Below are positions 8,332-16,041 of a stretch of DNA of 64,000 nt, in pieces; the stretch's first letter is position 1; every line of letters starts with the position of its first letter. The translations under genes were made by a program, and so were the position numbers. Below the pieces are notes generated by a model, which saw nothing but the letters and a program-made list of their open reading frames with translations, made no database searches and had not been told where the DNA came from. This DNA comes from JAICYJ01 sp963797565 (GTDB lineage: Bacteria > Actinomycetota > Thermoleophilia > Gaiellales > JAICJC01): NCBI GenBank assembly GCA_963797565.1, contig CAWCPM010000015.1, forward strand, positions 186,001 through 250,000, read 5' to 3'.

Positions 8332-8362
8332 TTGAAATCTTGCGAATATGATCTGATATACT
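8332..8362 (+). promoter_or_regulatory. Putative sigma-70-type promoter of the 54-residue gene
   Basis: TTGAAA at 8332-8337 and GATATACT at 8355-8362, with a 17-19 nt spacer, lie in the most AT-rich stretch of the window. The hexamer TATACT ends 6 nt before ATG 8369, so transcription is expected to begin at or next to the start codon. Confidence 0.55.
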
Positions 8363-8368
8363 GTGATT

Positions 8369-8533
8369 ATGATCAAATATCTCCCAATATATCAGGCTGC
8401 AAAGCCTTCCCGCCCTCGCCGTGAGAGCGAGCGCGACTACCTGATCCGGATGGCGCGTGCGTACGACCGCGAGGACCGTCGTGGCAAGCGCCGCGGCGTC
8501 CTTCGCCGCATCACCCGCGGCCGAGCTGCCTGA
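8369..8533 (+). CDS. Small basic protein of unknown function (54 aa)
   Basis: Frame of 54 residues, ATG 8369 to TGA 8531-8533. The first ten residues (MIKYLPIYQA) are followed by an Arg-rich body (RPRRESERDYLIRMARAYDREDRRGKRRGVLRRITRGR), so the protein is strongly positively charged and could bind nucleic acid. It belongs to no family I recognise. A good promoter lies immediately upstream and would give a leaderless mRNA. The codons after the AT-rich promoter return to high GC3. Support comes from the promoter fit and amino-acid bias, not homology. Confidence 0.5.
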   Translation: MIKYLPIYQAAKPSRPRRESERDYLIRMARAYDREDRRGKRRGVLRRITRGRAA

Positions 8534-8556
8534 CCGGCAGCCGGTCGCGGCACGCG

Positions 8557-10002
8557 CTACTCCGTCGAGATGAACACGCTCTTCAGCTCGGTGTTGTGCT
8601 CCAGCGCGTGCATCCCCAGCTCCTTGCCGACGCCCGACTGCTTGTAGCCGCCGAACGGCATCTGGACGAACACGCTCGAGTTCGTGTTCACGCCCAGCAC
8701 GCCTGTGCGAAGGGCTCGTGCCACCCGCAGCTGGCGGGCCCCGTCGCGCGTCCACAGCGATCCTGACAGGCCGTAGGGCGTGTCGTTGGCGATTGCGATC
8801 GCCTGCTCCTCCGTGTCGAACGGGATCACGCTCACGACCGGGCCGAAGATCTCCTCGCGGGCCACGGTCATCTGGTTGGTGACGTCCTCCAGCACGACCG
8901 GGCGCAGGAAGAAGCCGGACTCGAGGTCGCCGCCGGGGCGCTCCCCGCCGGTGACGATCCGGGCCCCCTCGGCCACGCCGGTCGCGATGTAGCCCTCCAC
9001 GGTCTCGCGCTGGCCGGCCGAGATCATCGGCCCCACCTGCGTGTCGGGCAGATCCGGCATGCCTACGCGGATCGCGGCGGTGGTGGCGGCATACCGCTCG
9101 ACCAGCTCCTCCTTGACCGATCGCTGCACGATCAGGCGCGACCGCGCGCAGCAGTCCTGGCCGCAGTTCTCGAACACCGCGAACGGCGCCAGCGCGCCCA
9201 CCTTCTCGATGTCGGCGTCCTCGAACACGACGCAGGCCGACTTGCCGCCCAGCTCCAGCGTGACCCGCTTGATGGTGGCGGCCGCCGCCCGGGCGATGCC
9301 GGCACCGACCTCGGTGGAGCCGGTGAATCCGATCTTGCCGACATCGGGATGCGCAACCAGCGCGCCGCCGACCGTGCCACCCGGGCCCGGCACCACGTTC
9401 AGGGCACCGGCCGGAAGCCCGGCCTCGGCCGCCAGCTCCGCATAGCGGAGCACCGACAGCGGCGTCAGGCTGGCCGGCTTCAGCACGACGGTGTTCCCCG
9501 CCGCCAGCGCGGGAGCGATCTTCCAGTTGGCGATGTTGAGCGGGAAGTTCCAGGGTGTGATCAGGCCGACCACGCCGATCGGCTCGCGGAACGTCATCGC
9601 CACGCCGTCGCGCTCGACCGGCACGGTATGGCCGAAGAACTTGTCCACGGCACCCGCGTAGTAGCGGATCACGTCGATGATCATCGACAGCTGACCGCGT
9701 GCGTCGGAGATGGGCATGCCGACGTTTCGGCACTCCAGCAACGCGAGCTGCTCGGCGTGCTCCTCGACCAGGTTCGCGAAGCGGTGCATCGTGCGGCCGC
9801 GGGTGACGGGCGACAGCGCGCCCCACTGCGCGTAGGCGCTGACCGCGGCAGCCACCGCTCGGTTGACATCCTCGACGCCGGCCTCGGCAACGTTCGCCAG
9901 GTGCGAGCCGGTGGCCGGGTTCAGCACCTCGAAGCTGCGGCCCTCGGCCGCCTCCCCGCGCTCACCCGCGATCAGCAGGCCCTCTGTGACGGTGGTGGAC
10001 AT
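8557..10002 (-). CDS. Aldehyde dehydrogenase, probably gamma-glutamyl-aminobutyraldehyde dehydrogenase
   Basis: 481 residues, the usual length. Landmarks: WNFP at 151-154, K175 in LKPAS (NAD contact), E250 in LELGGK (general base), and the catalytic cysteine C284 in GQDCCARSR. The enzyme oxidises an aldehyde to the acid with NAD(P). Because it lies 20 bp downstream of a glutamine-synthetase-like ligase and near a C26 hydrolase, a role like PuuC in polyamine breakdown is likely, though other amine pathways are possible. Start ATG 10002 has a strong AAAGGAG 5 nt upstream, typical of an internal operon gene. Confidence 0.9.
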   Translation of the reverse strand: MSTTVTEGLLIAGERGEAAEGRSFEVLNPATGSHLANVAEAGVEDVNRAVAAAVSAYAQWGALSPVTRGRTMHRFANLVEEHAEQLALLECRNVGMPISDARGQLSMIIDVIRYYAGAVDKFFGHTVPVERDGVAMTFREPIGVVGLITPWNFPLNIANWKIAPALAAGNTVVLKPASLTPLSVLRYAELAAEAGLPAGALNVVPGPGGTVGGALVAHPDVGKIGFTGSTEVGAGIARAAAATIKRVTLELGGKSACVVFEDADIEKVGALAPFAVFENCGQDCCARSRLIVQRSVKEELVERYAATTAAIRVGMPDLPDTQVGPMISAGQRETVEGYIATGVAEGARIVTGGERPGGDLESGFFLRPVVLEDVTNQMTVAREEIFGPVVSVIPFDTEEQAIAIANDTPYGLSGSLWTRDGARQLRVARALRTGVLGVNTNSSVFVQMPFGGYKQSGVGKELGMHALEHNTELKSVFISTE

Positions 10003-10022
10003 CGCTGCTCCTTTCCGGGCGG

Positions 10023-11414
10023 CTACATCCGCTCGAAGCCGCGGAACCGTTCCCAGTCGGTGACGGCGGCGTCGAACGTGCGCTGTTCCATCCGAGCGTA
10101 GTGCAGGTAGTGGTGCACCACGTCTTCTCCGAACGCCTCACGCGCCATCTGCGATCCCTCCAGGAGCTCGATGGCGTCGCGCAGCGAGCCGGGGATGCGG
10201 CGCCGGTCCTTGGCATCGTAGGCGTTGCCGGAGTAGGCATCTTCGAGCGGGAGCTGCTCGTCGATGCCACGCAGGCCGGCCGCGATGATGGCCGCGAAGG
10301 CCAGGTAGGCGTTGCAGTCTGCGCCCGGCATCCGGTTCTCGAGACGCAGGCCGTTGCCATGCCCGACCACGCGGAAGGCGCAGGTGCGGTTGTCGGTGCC
10401 CCAGACCAGCGTGGTGGGTGCGAACGAGCCCCATGCGAAGCGCTTGTACGAGTTGATGTTGGGCGCGAAGAAGTACGTCAGCTGCTCCGTGTACGCCAGC
10501 TGGCCGGCGATGAAGTGGCGGAAGGTGTCGCTCATGCCGTGCCCGTCCGCGGCCGGGAACAGGCTGCCGCTCTCGTCCCAGAAGCTGCAGTGGATGTGGC
10601 ACGAGTTGCCCTCGCGCTCGTCCCACTTGGCCATGAACGAGATCGAGCTCTGGTGCTGCCAGGCGATCTCGCGGGCGCCGTTCTTGTAGATGACGTGGTT
10701 GTCGGCCATCGTCAGCGCGTCGGAGTAGCGGAAGTTGACCTCGTGCTGGCCGAAGTTGCACTCACCCTTGGAATCCTCGACCGGGATGCCGGCACCGGTC
10801 ATGCCCATCCGGATCGGCCGCAGCACGTCCTCGACCACGGTGGTGCCGAAGATCGAGTAGTCGACGTTGTAGGGGTTGGCCGGCGCCAGGTCGTGGTAGC
10901 GCTTGGCACGGGCCTCGTCGTAGCTGTCGCGGAACAGCATGAACTCGAGCTCCGATCCGATGTTGGCCGTCCATCCGCGCTCGGCCAGCCGGTCGAGTTG
11001 GCGGCGCAGCACCTGCCGGGGCGACGCCACGACCGGTGATCCGTCCTGCCACTCGAGGTCGGCGATCACCAGGGCGGTGCCGGGCAGCCAGGGCAGCCGC
11101 CGGATGGTGGCCATGTCGGGGCGGAACACGAAGTCGCCGTATCCGGAATCCCATGAGGCCATCTCGAATCCCTGCACCGGGGTCATGTCGACGTCGACGG
11201 TGAGCAGGTAGTAGCAGCCCTCCGCGCCGTGGTCGGCGATGTCCGACATGAAGAAGGGCGCGTGCAGGCGCTTGCCCATCAGCCGGCCCTGCATGTCGGT
11301 CATGACCAGCAGCACCGTGTCGATGGCGCCGTCTGCGACCTCGCTGCGTAGCTCGTCCAGTGTCACCGTGTCCGTCCCCTCGCTTCGCGGGTTCCGTGGA
11401 TCCGGGCCATTCAT
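10023..11414 (-). CDS. Glutamine-synthetase-family ligase (gamma-glutamyl-polyamine synthetase type)
   Basis: 463 residues. Glutamine synthetase landmarks are present: GSELEFML (metal Glu), GQHEVNFRY, NSCHIHCSFWD (metal/ATP His), NSYKRFAWGSFAPTTLVWG and NRTCAFRVV...ENRMPGADCNAYLAFAA. The body matches the PuuA/GlnA3-like branch, which joins glutamate to amines, rather than true GlnA. The following aldehyde dehydrogenase and the divergent hydrolase support that role; no amine oxidase (PuuB) is seen nearby. ATG 11414 has AGGAG 7 nt upstream; GTG 11366, also with a GAGGGG upstream, is an alternative. Confidence 0.88.
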   Translation of the reverse strand: MNGPDPRNPRSEGTDTVTLDELRSEVADGAIDTVLLVMTDMQGRLMGKRLHAPFFMSDIADHGAEGCYYLLTVDVDMTPVQGFEMASWDSGYGDFVFRPDMATIRRLPWLPGTALVIADLEWQDGSPVVASPRQVLRRQLDRLAERGWTANIGSELEFMLFRDSYDEARAKRYHDLAPANPYNVDYSIFGTTVVEDVLRPIRMGMTGAGIPVEDSKGECNFGQHEVNFRYSDALTMADNHVIYKNGAREIAWQHQSSISFMAKWDEREGNSCHIHCSFWDESGSLFPAADGHGMSDTFRHFIAGQLAYTEQLTYFFAPNINSYKRFAWGSFAPTTLVWGTDNRTCAFRVVGHGNGLRLENRMPGADCNAYLAFAAIIAAGLRGIDEQLPLEDAYSGNAYDAKDRRRIPGSLRDAIELLEGSQMAREAFGEDVVHHYLHYARMEQRTFDAAVTDWERFRGFERM

Positions 11415-11428
11415 ATACTCCTACTGGT

Positions 11429-12157
11429 ATGGACCGCAACCGGCCCCTGATCGGCATCACAGCCTATGAGGTGCCCGCGAGCTTCTCGCACTGGCACGAC
11501 ATGCCGGCCGTGATGGTGCCCGCCGCCTACTCGCAGTCGGTGGTAGCGGCCGGTGGGCTGCCGGTCGTGATCCCGCCGGTCGAGGGCACCGCCGACCTGC
11601 TCGACCAACTGCAGGGGCTGGTGCTGAGCGGCGGCTCCGACCTCGACGCCGGCCTCTACGGCGAACAGCAGCACCCCGAGACGCTGGGCGTAATCGCACA
11701 CCGCGACCGCTCCGAGCTGGAGCTGCTGGCGGCCGCGCTCGACCGCGACCTGCCGGTGCTCGGGATCTGCCGCGGCATGCAGCTCCTGAACGTGCAGCGC
11801 GGCGGCAGCCTCCACCAGCACCTGCCCGAGATCGTGGACGGGTCGCTGCACAAGGCGGCGCCCGGCACGTTCGCGCTGCACCGCGTGGCGATCGAGCCGG
11901 GCTCCCGGTTGGAGGCGCTGCTGGGCCCGGCAGTGGAGGTGCACTCGTGCCATCACCAGGCTCCCGACCGCATCGGCGAGGGCCTGGCGGTCACGGCACG
12001 GTCACCCGACGGCGTGGTGGAGGGCGTCGAGCTTGGCGGCGCGCGGTTCTGCATCGGCGTGCTGTGGCACCCGGAGGAGCACGCCGAGCGGGGCGGTCCG
12101 CTGTTCCAGGGGCTGGTGGCCGCGGCCCAGCCGGCCGCCGTCGGCCGAGCTTCCTAG
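11429..12157 (+). CDS. Peptidase C26 / gamma-glutamyl-gamma-aminobutyrate hydrolase family protein
   Basis: 242 residues of class I glutamine-amidotransferase fold. The nucleophile C114 sits in LGICRGMQLLN, and the His/Glu partners H214 and E216 in LWHPEEH, completing the triad. PuuD enzymes of this family cut gamma-glutamyl-GABA to GABA plus glutamate, which fits the divergent ligase and dehydrogenase. Only 14 bp separate the two divergent start codons. TATACT (11414-11419) lies 9 nt before ATG 11429, so this gene is probably leaderless, while the ligase on the other strand uses a Shine-Dalgarno in the same DNA. Confidence 0.88.
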   Translation: MDRNRPLIGITAYEVPASFSHWHDMPAVMVPAAYSQSVVAAGGLPVVIPPVEGTADLLDQLQGLVLSGGSDLDAGLYGEQQHPETLGVIAHRDRSELELLAAALDRDLPVLGICRGMQLLNVQRGGSLHQHLPEIVDGSLHKAAPGTFALHRVAIEPGSRLEALLGPAVEVHSCHHQAPDRIGEGLAVTARSPDGVVEGVELGGARFCIGVLWHPEEHAERGGPLFQGLVAAAQPAAVGRAS

Positions 12158-12525
12158 CGGCGCTGCGCCGCCCGGATCGCCTCGATCAGCTCGTCCAGCC
12201 CGACGCCTTTCTTGAGGCAGCTGGTGGCGCCCGCGGTCAGCGCCGCCTCGATCATCTGCGGCTCGTCGTAGGCGGAGAGCACCACCACCGGCATCGCCCA
12301 CAGCGACTGCGCGATCCGCTCGGTCGCCTCGATCCCGTCCACGTTGGGCATGCGCATGTCCATCACGACCACGTCCGGCGTTGTCTCCTCGGCCAATGCC
12401 ACCGCCTCGGAGCCGTCGCTGGCCTCGGCCACCACCGTCATCCCGGCCTCCGCGAGGGCGTCGCGAAGGACGCCTCGCAGCAGGGCATTGTCCTCCGCGA
12501 TCAGGATCCGGATCGACTCGCTCAC
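12154..12525 (-). CDS. Single-domain response regulator (CheY-like receiver)
   Basis: 123 residues, receiver domain only. The acidic pocket E11/D12, phospho-acceptor D56 in VVVMDMRMP, and the SAY (Thr/Ser position) and LKKG (Lys position) segments are intact, so it can probably be phosphorylated. No output domain follows. It is on the same strand as the two-component genes upstream and may be a phosphate sink or act by protein contact. Its TAG stop and the TAG stop of the convergent hydrolase share one palindromic CTAG (12154-12157). Confidence 0.88.
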   Translation of the reverse strand: MSESIRILIAEDNALLRGVLRDALAEAGMTVVAEASDGSEAVALAEETTPDVVVMDMRMPNVDGIEATERIAQSLWAMPVVVLSAYDEPQMIEAALTAGATSCLKKGVGLDELIEAIRAAQRR

Positions 12526-12590
12526 GTGGCCGGCAAGCCTATGCGTTGCATCTGCCTCGGCGCAACAGCGTCGCGTCGCCGCCAGACCAT

Positions 12591-13307
12591 CTAACCCTCA
12601 TAGAGCTGCTCCACGCGGTCCTGCGCCCAGGCGGCCGCCTCCGGCGGGGGAGCGCCGCCGCTCCGGGCCAGGCAGTAGAGCGCGCAGAACGAGTCACCGG
12701 CACCCGGTCGGATCTGCGAACCGCCGGCCCGAGCCGGGCAGGCGGTGCGCGACGCCGCCGGCCGTCACCGTGCAGCCTCGCTCGGCCATCGTCAGCAGCA
12801 GCTCGGGCACGGTCAGCGGGCCGGATGCGCCGGCCTCGGCGTCGTTCAGCTTGAGCGCCGTCACCCCCTCCAACCCACCCCGGGTCGATCGGGCCCAGCC
12901 GCACGGGCCCGATCCGGCTGCCGCGGGCCAGCCCCTGGGCGTCCAGGCAGATCTTGTGACCGGCGCCGGCCAGGAGCGCGATCGACTCGGGCGGGAAGTC
13001 GCCGCTGGTCTGACCGCCCAGGACCACCCACTCGCACCCGCGCAACCGTGGCAGCAGGGCCGCGGCGCGATCCGCGTCCGAGCGGCTCCGGCAGCGACAG
13101 GATCTCCTGGCGCGTGCCCCCGGCGGTGTGGTCGAGGTAGGACACCAGGCTGCCGGTCTCGATCGTCACCGGCTCGGCGCCGGCCGCCCGCAGCGCCCGC
13201 GCGGCGTACAGCGGTGAGCCGCCCTGCCGTCGCAGGATGCTGCCGTCGGCCTGGACGATCTGGTCGCTGGCCGCCGCACCCAGCACCCCGACCCGGATCG
13301 TCGTCAC
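12591..13307 (-). pseudogene. PfkB/ribokinase-family sugar kinase, reading frame broken three times
   Basis: Four reading-frame pieces in order make a recognisable PfkB protein of about 237 residues: start MTTIRVGVLGAAASDQ with GGSPLYAARALRAAGAEP, then ADRAAALLPRLRGCEWVVLGGQTSGDF and ICLDAQG, then VTALKLNDAEAG, then the anion-hole/catalytic segment DPTGAGDSF and stop TAG 12591-12593. Breaks fall near 13072, 12870 and 12700, and each is cured by removing one base (a G on the coding strand). The start overlaps the histidine kinase stop by ATGA, so it was an operon member. Either a pseudogene or clustered sequencing errors; as written it is not functional. Confidence 0.75.
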
Positions 13308-13951
13308 GGCACCGGGGCGGTCAGCGTGACCACCATCGGATCCTGATCCGTCACCTCCAGCGTGCCGCCTATCCGCACCGCCCGCTCGTGCAGCAGCAGC
13401 GCCACGGCCGGGTCGGGATCGCCACCGCCGCGGATCTCGATGCGCAGCCGCAGGGAGCGATGGCCCTGGGTCAGCTCGATCGCCACGGACGTGGCTCCAG
13501 CCCGGGCGGCGCTCACCGCGGTCTCCCGCGCGATCATGTAGACGGCCGCGTCGTGGGCGTTGTCACGCGAGGATCGCTCGTCCGGCGCCGTCAGGTGCGC
13601 CGCGATGCCGTGCTCGTCCTGCAGCGTCTCGGTCAGCGCCGCGAGCGCCTGCACCAGACCGCTCTGCTCGAGCGCGACGGGATGCAGGCTGCCGCTCAGG
13701 CGCCGCAGCTCATCGGCCGCCTCCATGGTCAGCTGTTGCAGCCGCTCCAGCGTGCGGCCGGCCTGCTCGGTCTGGCCGGTCTCCAGTGCGTGCTGGGCGC
13801 CGTCGGCGAGCAGCCGGATCGCGGTCATCAGCTGCTGGGGACCATCGTGCAGGCGGCTCGCGATCTCCTGCCGCTCGCCGTCGATCGTGAGCAGCACGTG
13901 GTCGAGCAGGACGTCGCGGCCAGGCGGCTGTGCTCGGCGGCCCAGGCGCAT
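13304..13951 (-). CDS. Sensor histidine kinase of the NarL/DesK type (HisKA_3), degenerate ATPase domain
   Basis: 215 residues, without sensor or membrane domain. The dimerisation helix has ERQEIASRLHDGPQQ with phospho-acceptor H35. The ATPase half (about 120-213) is eroded: where the N box normally has Asn, the segment ETAVSAARAG has S147; the DxGxG region reads RGGGDPDP; only GGTLEV is recognisable near the end. It may bind ATP poorly or act as a phosphatase/adapter for the response regulator. It overlaps the upstream regulator gene (TAATG) and the downstream kinase (ATGA), so all are co-transcribed. Confidence 0.8.
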   Translation of the reverse strand: MRLGRRAQPPGRDVLLDHVLLTIDGERQEIASRLHDGPQQLMTAIRLLADGAQHALETGQTEQAGRTLERLQQLTMEAADELRRLSGSLHPVALEQSGLVQALAALTETLQDEHGIAAHLTAPDERSSRDNAHDAAVYMIARETAVSAARAGATSVAIELTQGHRSLRLRIEIRGGGDPDPAVALLLHERAVRIGGTLEVTDQDPMVVTLTAPVP

Positions 13952-14619
13952 TAATCGATCAGGGCGTAGCGGAGCGCCAGGGCAACGGCCTGCGTGCGGG
14001 TGTCGGCCTCGAGCTTGGTCATCGCGTTGCGGACGTGCGTGCGCACGGTCTCGGGGCTGATGAAGAGACGCGACGCGATCTCCGGGTTCGAGAAGCCGTT
14101 GGCCAGCAGGCCCAGGATCTCGCGCTCCCGGGTTGACAACGCCGGCAGACGCTCCGTTGCCTTTGGCGACACCAGCTCCGACGCGAGCGTGGGGTCGACA
14201 TAGGCACCCCCCTCGGCCACGCGCTTGACGGCGCGCACGATGTCGTCGGGCGGCGCATCCTTGAGCACGTATCCGCGGGCACCGCAGTCGAGCCCCTCCG
14301 CCAGCAGCCCGCGCTCGCCGAACGCGGTGTAGAGGATCACGGCCATGCCCGGGTGTGCGGCCGTGATCCGGCGCGTGGCCTCGAACCCGTCCATGCCGCG
14401 CATGCGCACGTCCATCAGGATCACGTCCGGGCGCCGGCGCTCGGCCATCTCGATCGCGGCGTCGCCGTTCGAGCTCTCGCCGATCACGGCGATCTCGCGG
14501 TCGCGGGCGAGGATCATCTTGACCCCCTCGCGCACCGCCGCGTGGTCGTCAACCACGAGCACCCGCACCTGCTCGGTCCCACGTTCGATGGCCTTCTCCG
14601 CTTCCTGGCTGGAGCTCAT
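13951..14619 (-). CDS. Response regulator, NarL/LuxR family
   Basis: 222 residues. The receiver domain (about 17-135) has the acidic pair D24/D25 and phospho-acceptor D70 in VILMDVRM. The C-terminal LuxR-type helix-turn-helix (about 158-215) reads LSTREREILGLLANGFSNPEIASRLFISPETVRTHV in short segments, with the usual recognition helix. It heads an operon with its kinase, a PfkB-like gene and a lone receiver. Start ATG 14619 has GGAGGG close upstream, and TACAGT (complement of 14630-14635) 10 nt upstream. Target genes are not known. Confidence 0.92.
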   Translation of the reverse strand: MSSSQEAEKAIERGTEQVRVLVVDDHAAVREGVKMILARDREIAVIGESSNGDAAIEMAERRRPDVILMDVRMRGMDGFEATRRITAAHPGMAVILYTAFGERGLLAEGLDCGARGYVLKDAPPDDIVRAVKRVAEGGAYVDPTLASELVSPKATERLPALSTREREILGLLANGFSNPEIASRLFISPETVRTHVRNAMTKLEADTRTQAVALALRYALID

Positions 14620-14679
14620 GGCCCTCCGTACTGTATCCCCGGGGAACGATTGGAAACAGCCTTGCGTACAATCGCCCCC

Positions 14680-16041
14680 ATGTCAACTGCGCGCCGTACG
14701 GCGCTTCTGTCGTTTCTGGCGGCGCTTGCTCTGGTCGCCACGAAGCTGCTGGTGGGGCTGGCCACGTCAAGCCTCGGCATCCTGGCCGAGGCCCTCCACT
14801 CCGGCCTCGACGCTGTCGCCGCGCTGCTTTCGCTGTACGCCGTGGGCGTCGCCGAGCGGCCGCCCGACGAGCAGCATCAGTACGGCCACGGCAAGGCCCA
14901 GCACCTCGCGGCGCTGTCGGAGGCGGCGATCCTGGCGGCCGTGGCGATCTGGATCGGCTTCGAGGCGGTGATGCGGCTGCGCTCCGGCGGCGGCGACGTG
15001 CAGCCGGAGTGGTACGCCTTCGTGCTGCTGTTCGGGGTGTTGATCGTCGACGCCGCGCGCTGGTCGGTGTCGTTCAGGACCGGCACCCGGGAGCGAAACG
15101 CGGCGCTCCTGGCCAGCGCGTGGCACTTCGCGTCCGACTTCGCCGGCACCACCGCCGTGTTGATCGGCCTGGCGCTGGTATCCGCCGGGTATCCCCGGGC
15201 CGATGCGGTCGCGGCGCTGACGGTGGCAGCGCTGGTGCTGGTCGCGGCGGCGCGGCTGGCCGTGCGCAACATCGATGCGCTGATGGACCGCGCGCCGAGC
15301 GGGCTCGACCGGCGGATCGGGCAGATCGCCCAGGACGTGCCGGGCGTTGCCGAGGTGCGGTCGGTGCGCGTGCGGGAGGCCGGCGGCGAGACCTTCGCCG
15401 ACGTGGTCATCGGTGTCTCCCGGCTCGAGGGGCTGGAGCGCAGCCACCAGACCATGGATCAGGTCGAGGATGCGGTGGGCTCGCAGATCGGGCCCGCCCA
15501 GGTGACGGTGCACGTCGAGCCCAGCACCGGCGCCGAGGCGCCCAACGAGCGTGTGGCGGCGGCCGCGCTGCGCGTGCCGGGTGTGGTCGAGACGCACAAC
15601 ATCTCGGTGCTCGAGCAAGGCCCCGGCGGCCGGGCCATCACGCTGCACGTGCGGCTGCCCGAGGACATGCCGATGCGCGACGCCGCGCTCACGGTCGAGC
15701 AGCTGAAGCGGGAGATCCGCTCCGAGTTCGGGGTTGCCCGCGTCTATGCGCACGTGGAGCCTTCCGCTCTGGGCGCTCAGCCCGCCCGTGACATCGGGGC
15801 CGAGCAGCCCCAGCTGGTGCGCGCCGCCAGTGAGGCGGTGACCCGGGTGGCCGGGCAGGGTGCGGCGGAGGTGGTGGTCTACCGCCAGGGCGAGCGCCTG
15901 CTGGTGGTGACCTCGCTGCGGGCGGAGCCGGGCCGCAGCGTGCGTGAGGCGCACGTCCTGGCAAGCCGAGTCGAGGACGCCGTCCGCGACGCCCTCGACT
16001 CGGTCGACGATGTGATCGTCGAGGTTTCTGCCGACGCTTAG
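14680..16041 (+). CDS. Cation diffusion facilitator transporter with three tandem C-terminal ZT-dimer-like domains
   Basis: 453 residues. The membrane part (1-205) carries the CDF metal sites H40/D44 (HSGLD) and H149/D153 (HFASD) in helices 2 and 5, giving an HD-HD site typical of Zn/Cd/Fe/Mn exporters. The cytoplasmic part is unusually long. It contains three similar units: about 218-290 (ending VTVHVEPS), 300-372 (ending VYAHVEPS) and 385-453 (ending VIVEVSA), where most CDF proteins have one. Start ATG 14680 follows TACAAT (14667-14672) by 7 nt. It converges with htrA, with stop codons overlapping. Confidence 0.92.
   Translation: MSTARRTALLSFLAALALVATKLLVGLATSSLGILAEALHSGLDAVAALLSLYAVGVAERPPDEQHQYGHGKAQHLAALSEAAILAAVAIWIGFEAVMRLRSGGGDVQPEWYAFVLLFGVLIVDAARWSVSFRTGTRERNAALLASAWHFASDFAGTTAVLIGLALVSAGYPRADAVAALTVAALVLVAAARLAVRNIDALMDRAPSGLDRRIGQIAQDVPGVAEVRSVRVREAGGETFADVVIGVSRLEGLERSHQTMDQVEDAVGSQIGPAQVTVHVEPSTGAEAPNERVAAAALRVPGVVETHNISVLEQGPGGRAITLHVRLPEDMPMRDAALTVEQLKREIRSEFGVARVYAHVEPSALGAQPARDIGAEQPQLVRAASEAVTRVAGQGAAEVVVYRQGERLLVVTSLRAEPGRSVREAHVLASRVEDAVRDALDSVDDVIVEVSADA

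Noticed and set aside
7820..8556. tRNA-Arg as an integration site of a genomic island
   Set aside because: No repeat of the tRNA 3' end, no integrase and only housekeeping genes beyond 8.5 kb.
12154..12171. GCGGCG-CTG-CGCCGC hairpin as a terminator after the C26 hydrolase
   Set aside because: It is made of codons of the convergent receiver gene and has no T tract; Arg/Ala codons give such palindromes often in this GC range.
13304..14619. Anti-phage or novel defence operon around the two-component genes
   Set aside because: No nuclease, helicase, reverse transcriptase, TIR or toxin domain is seen; contents are signalling and a sugar kinase.
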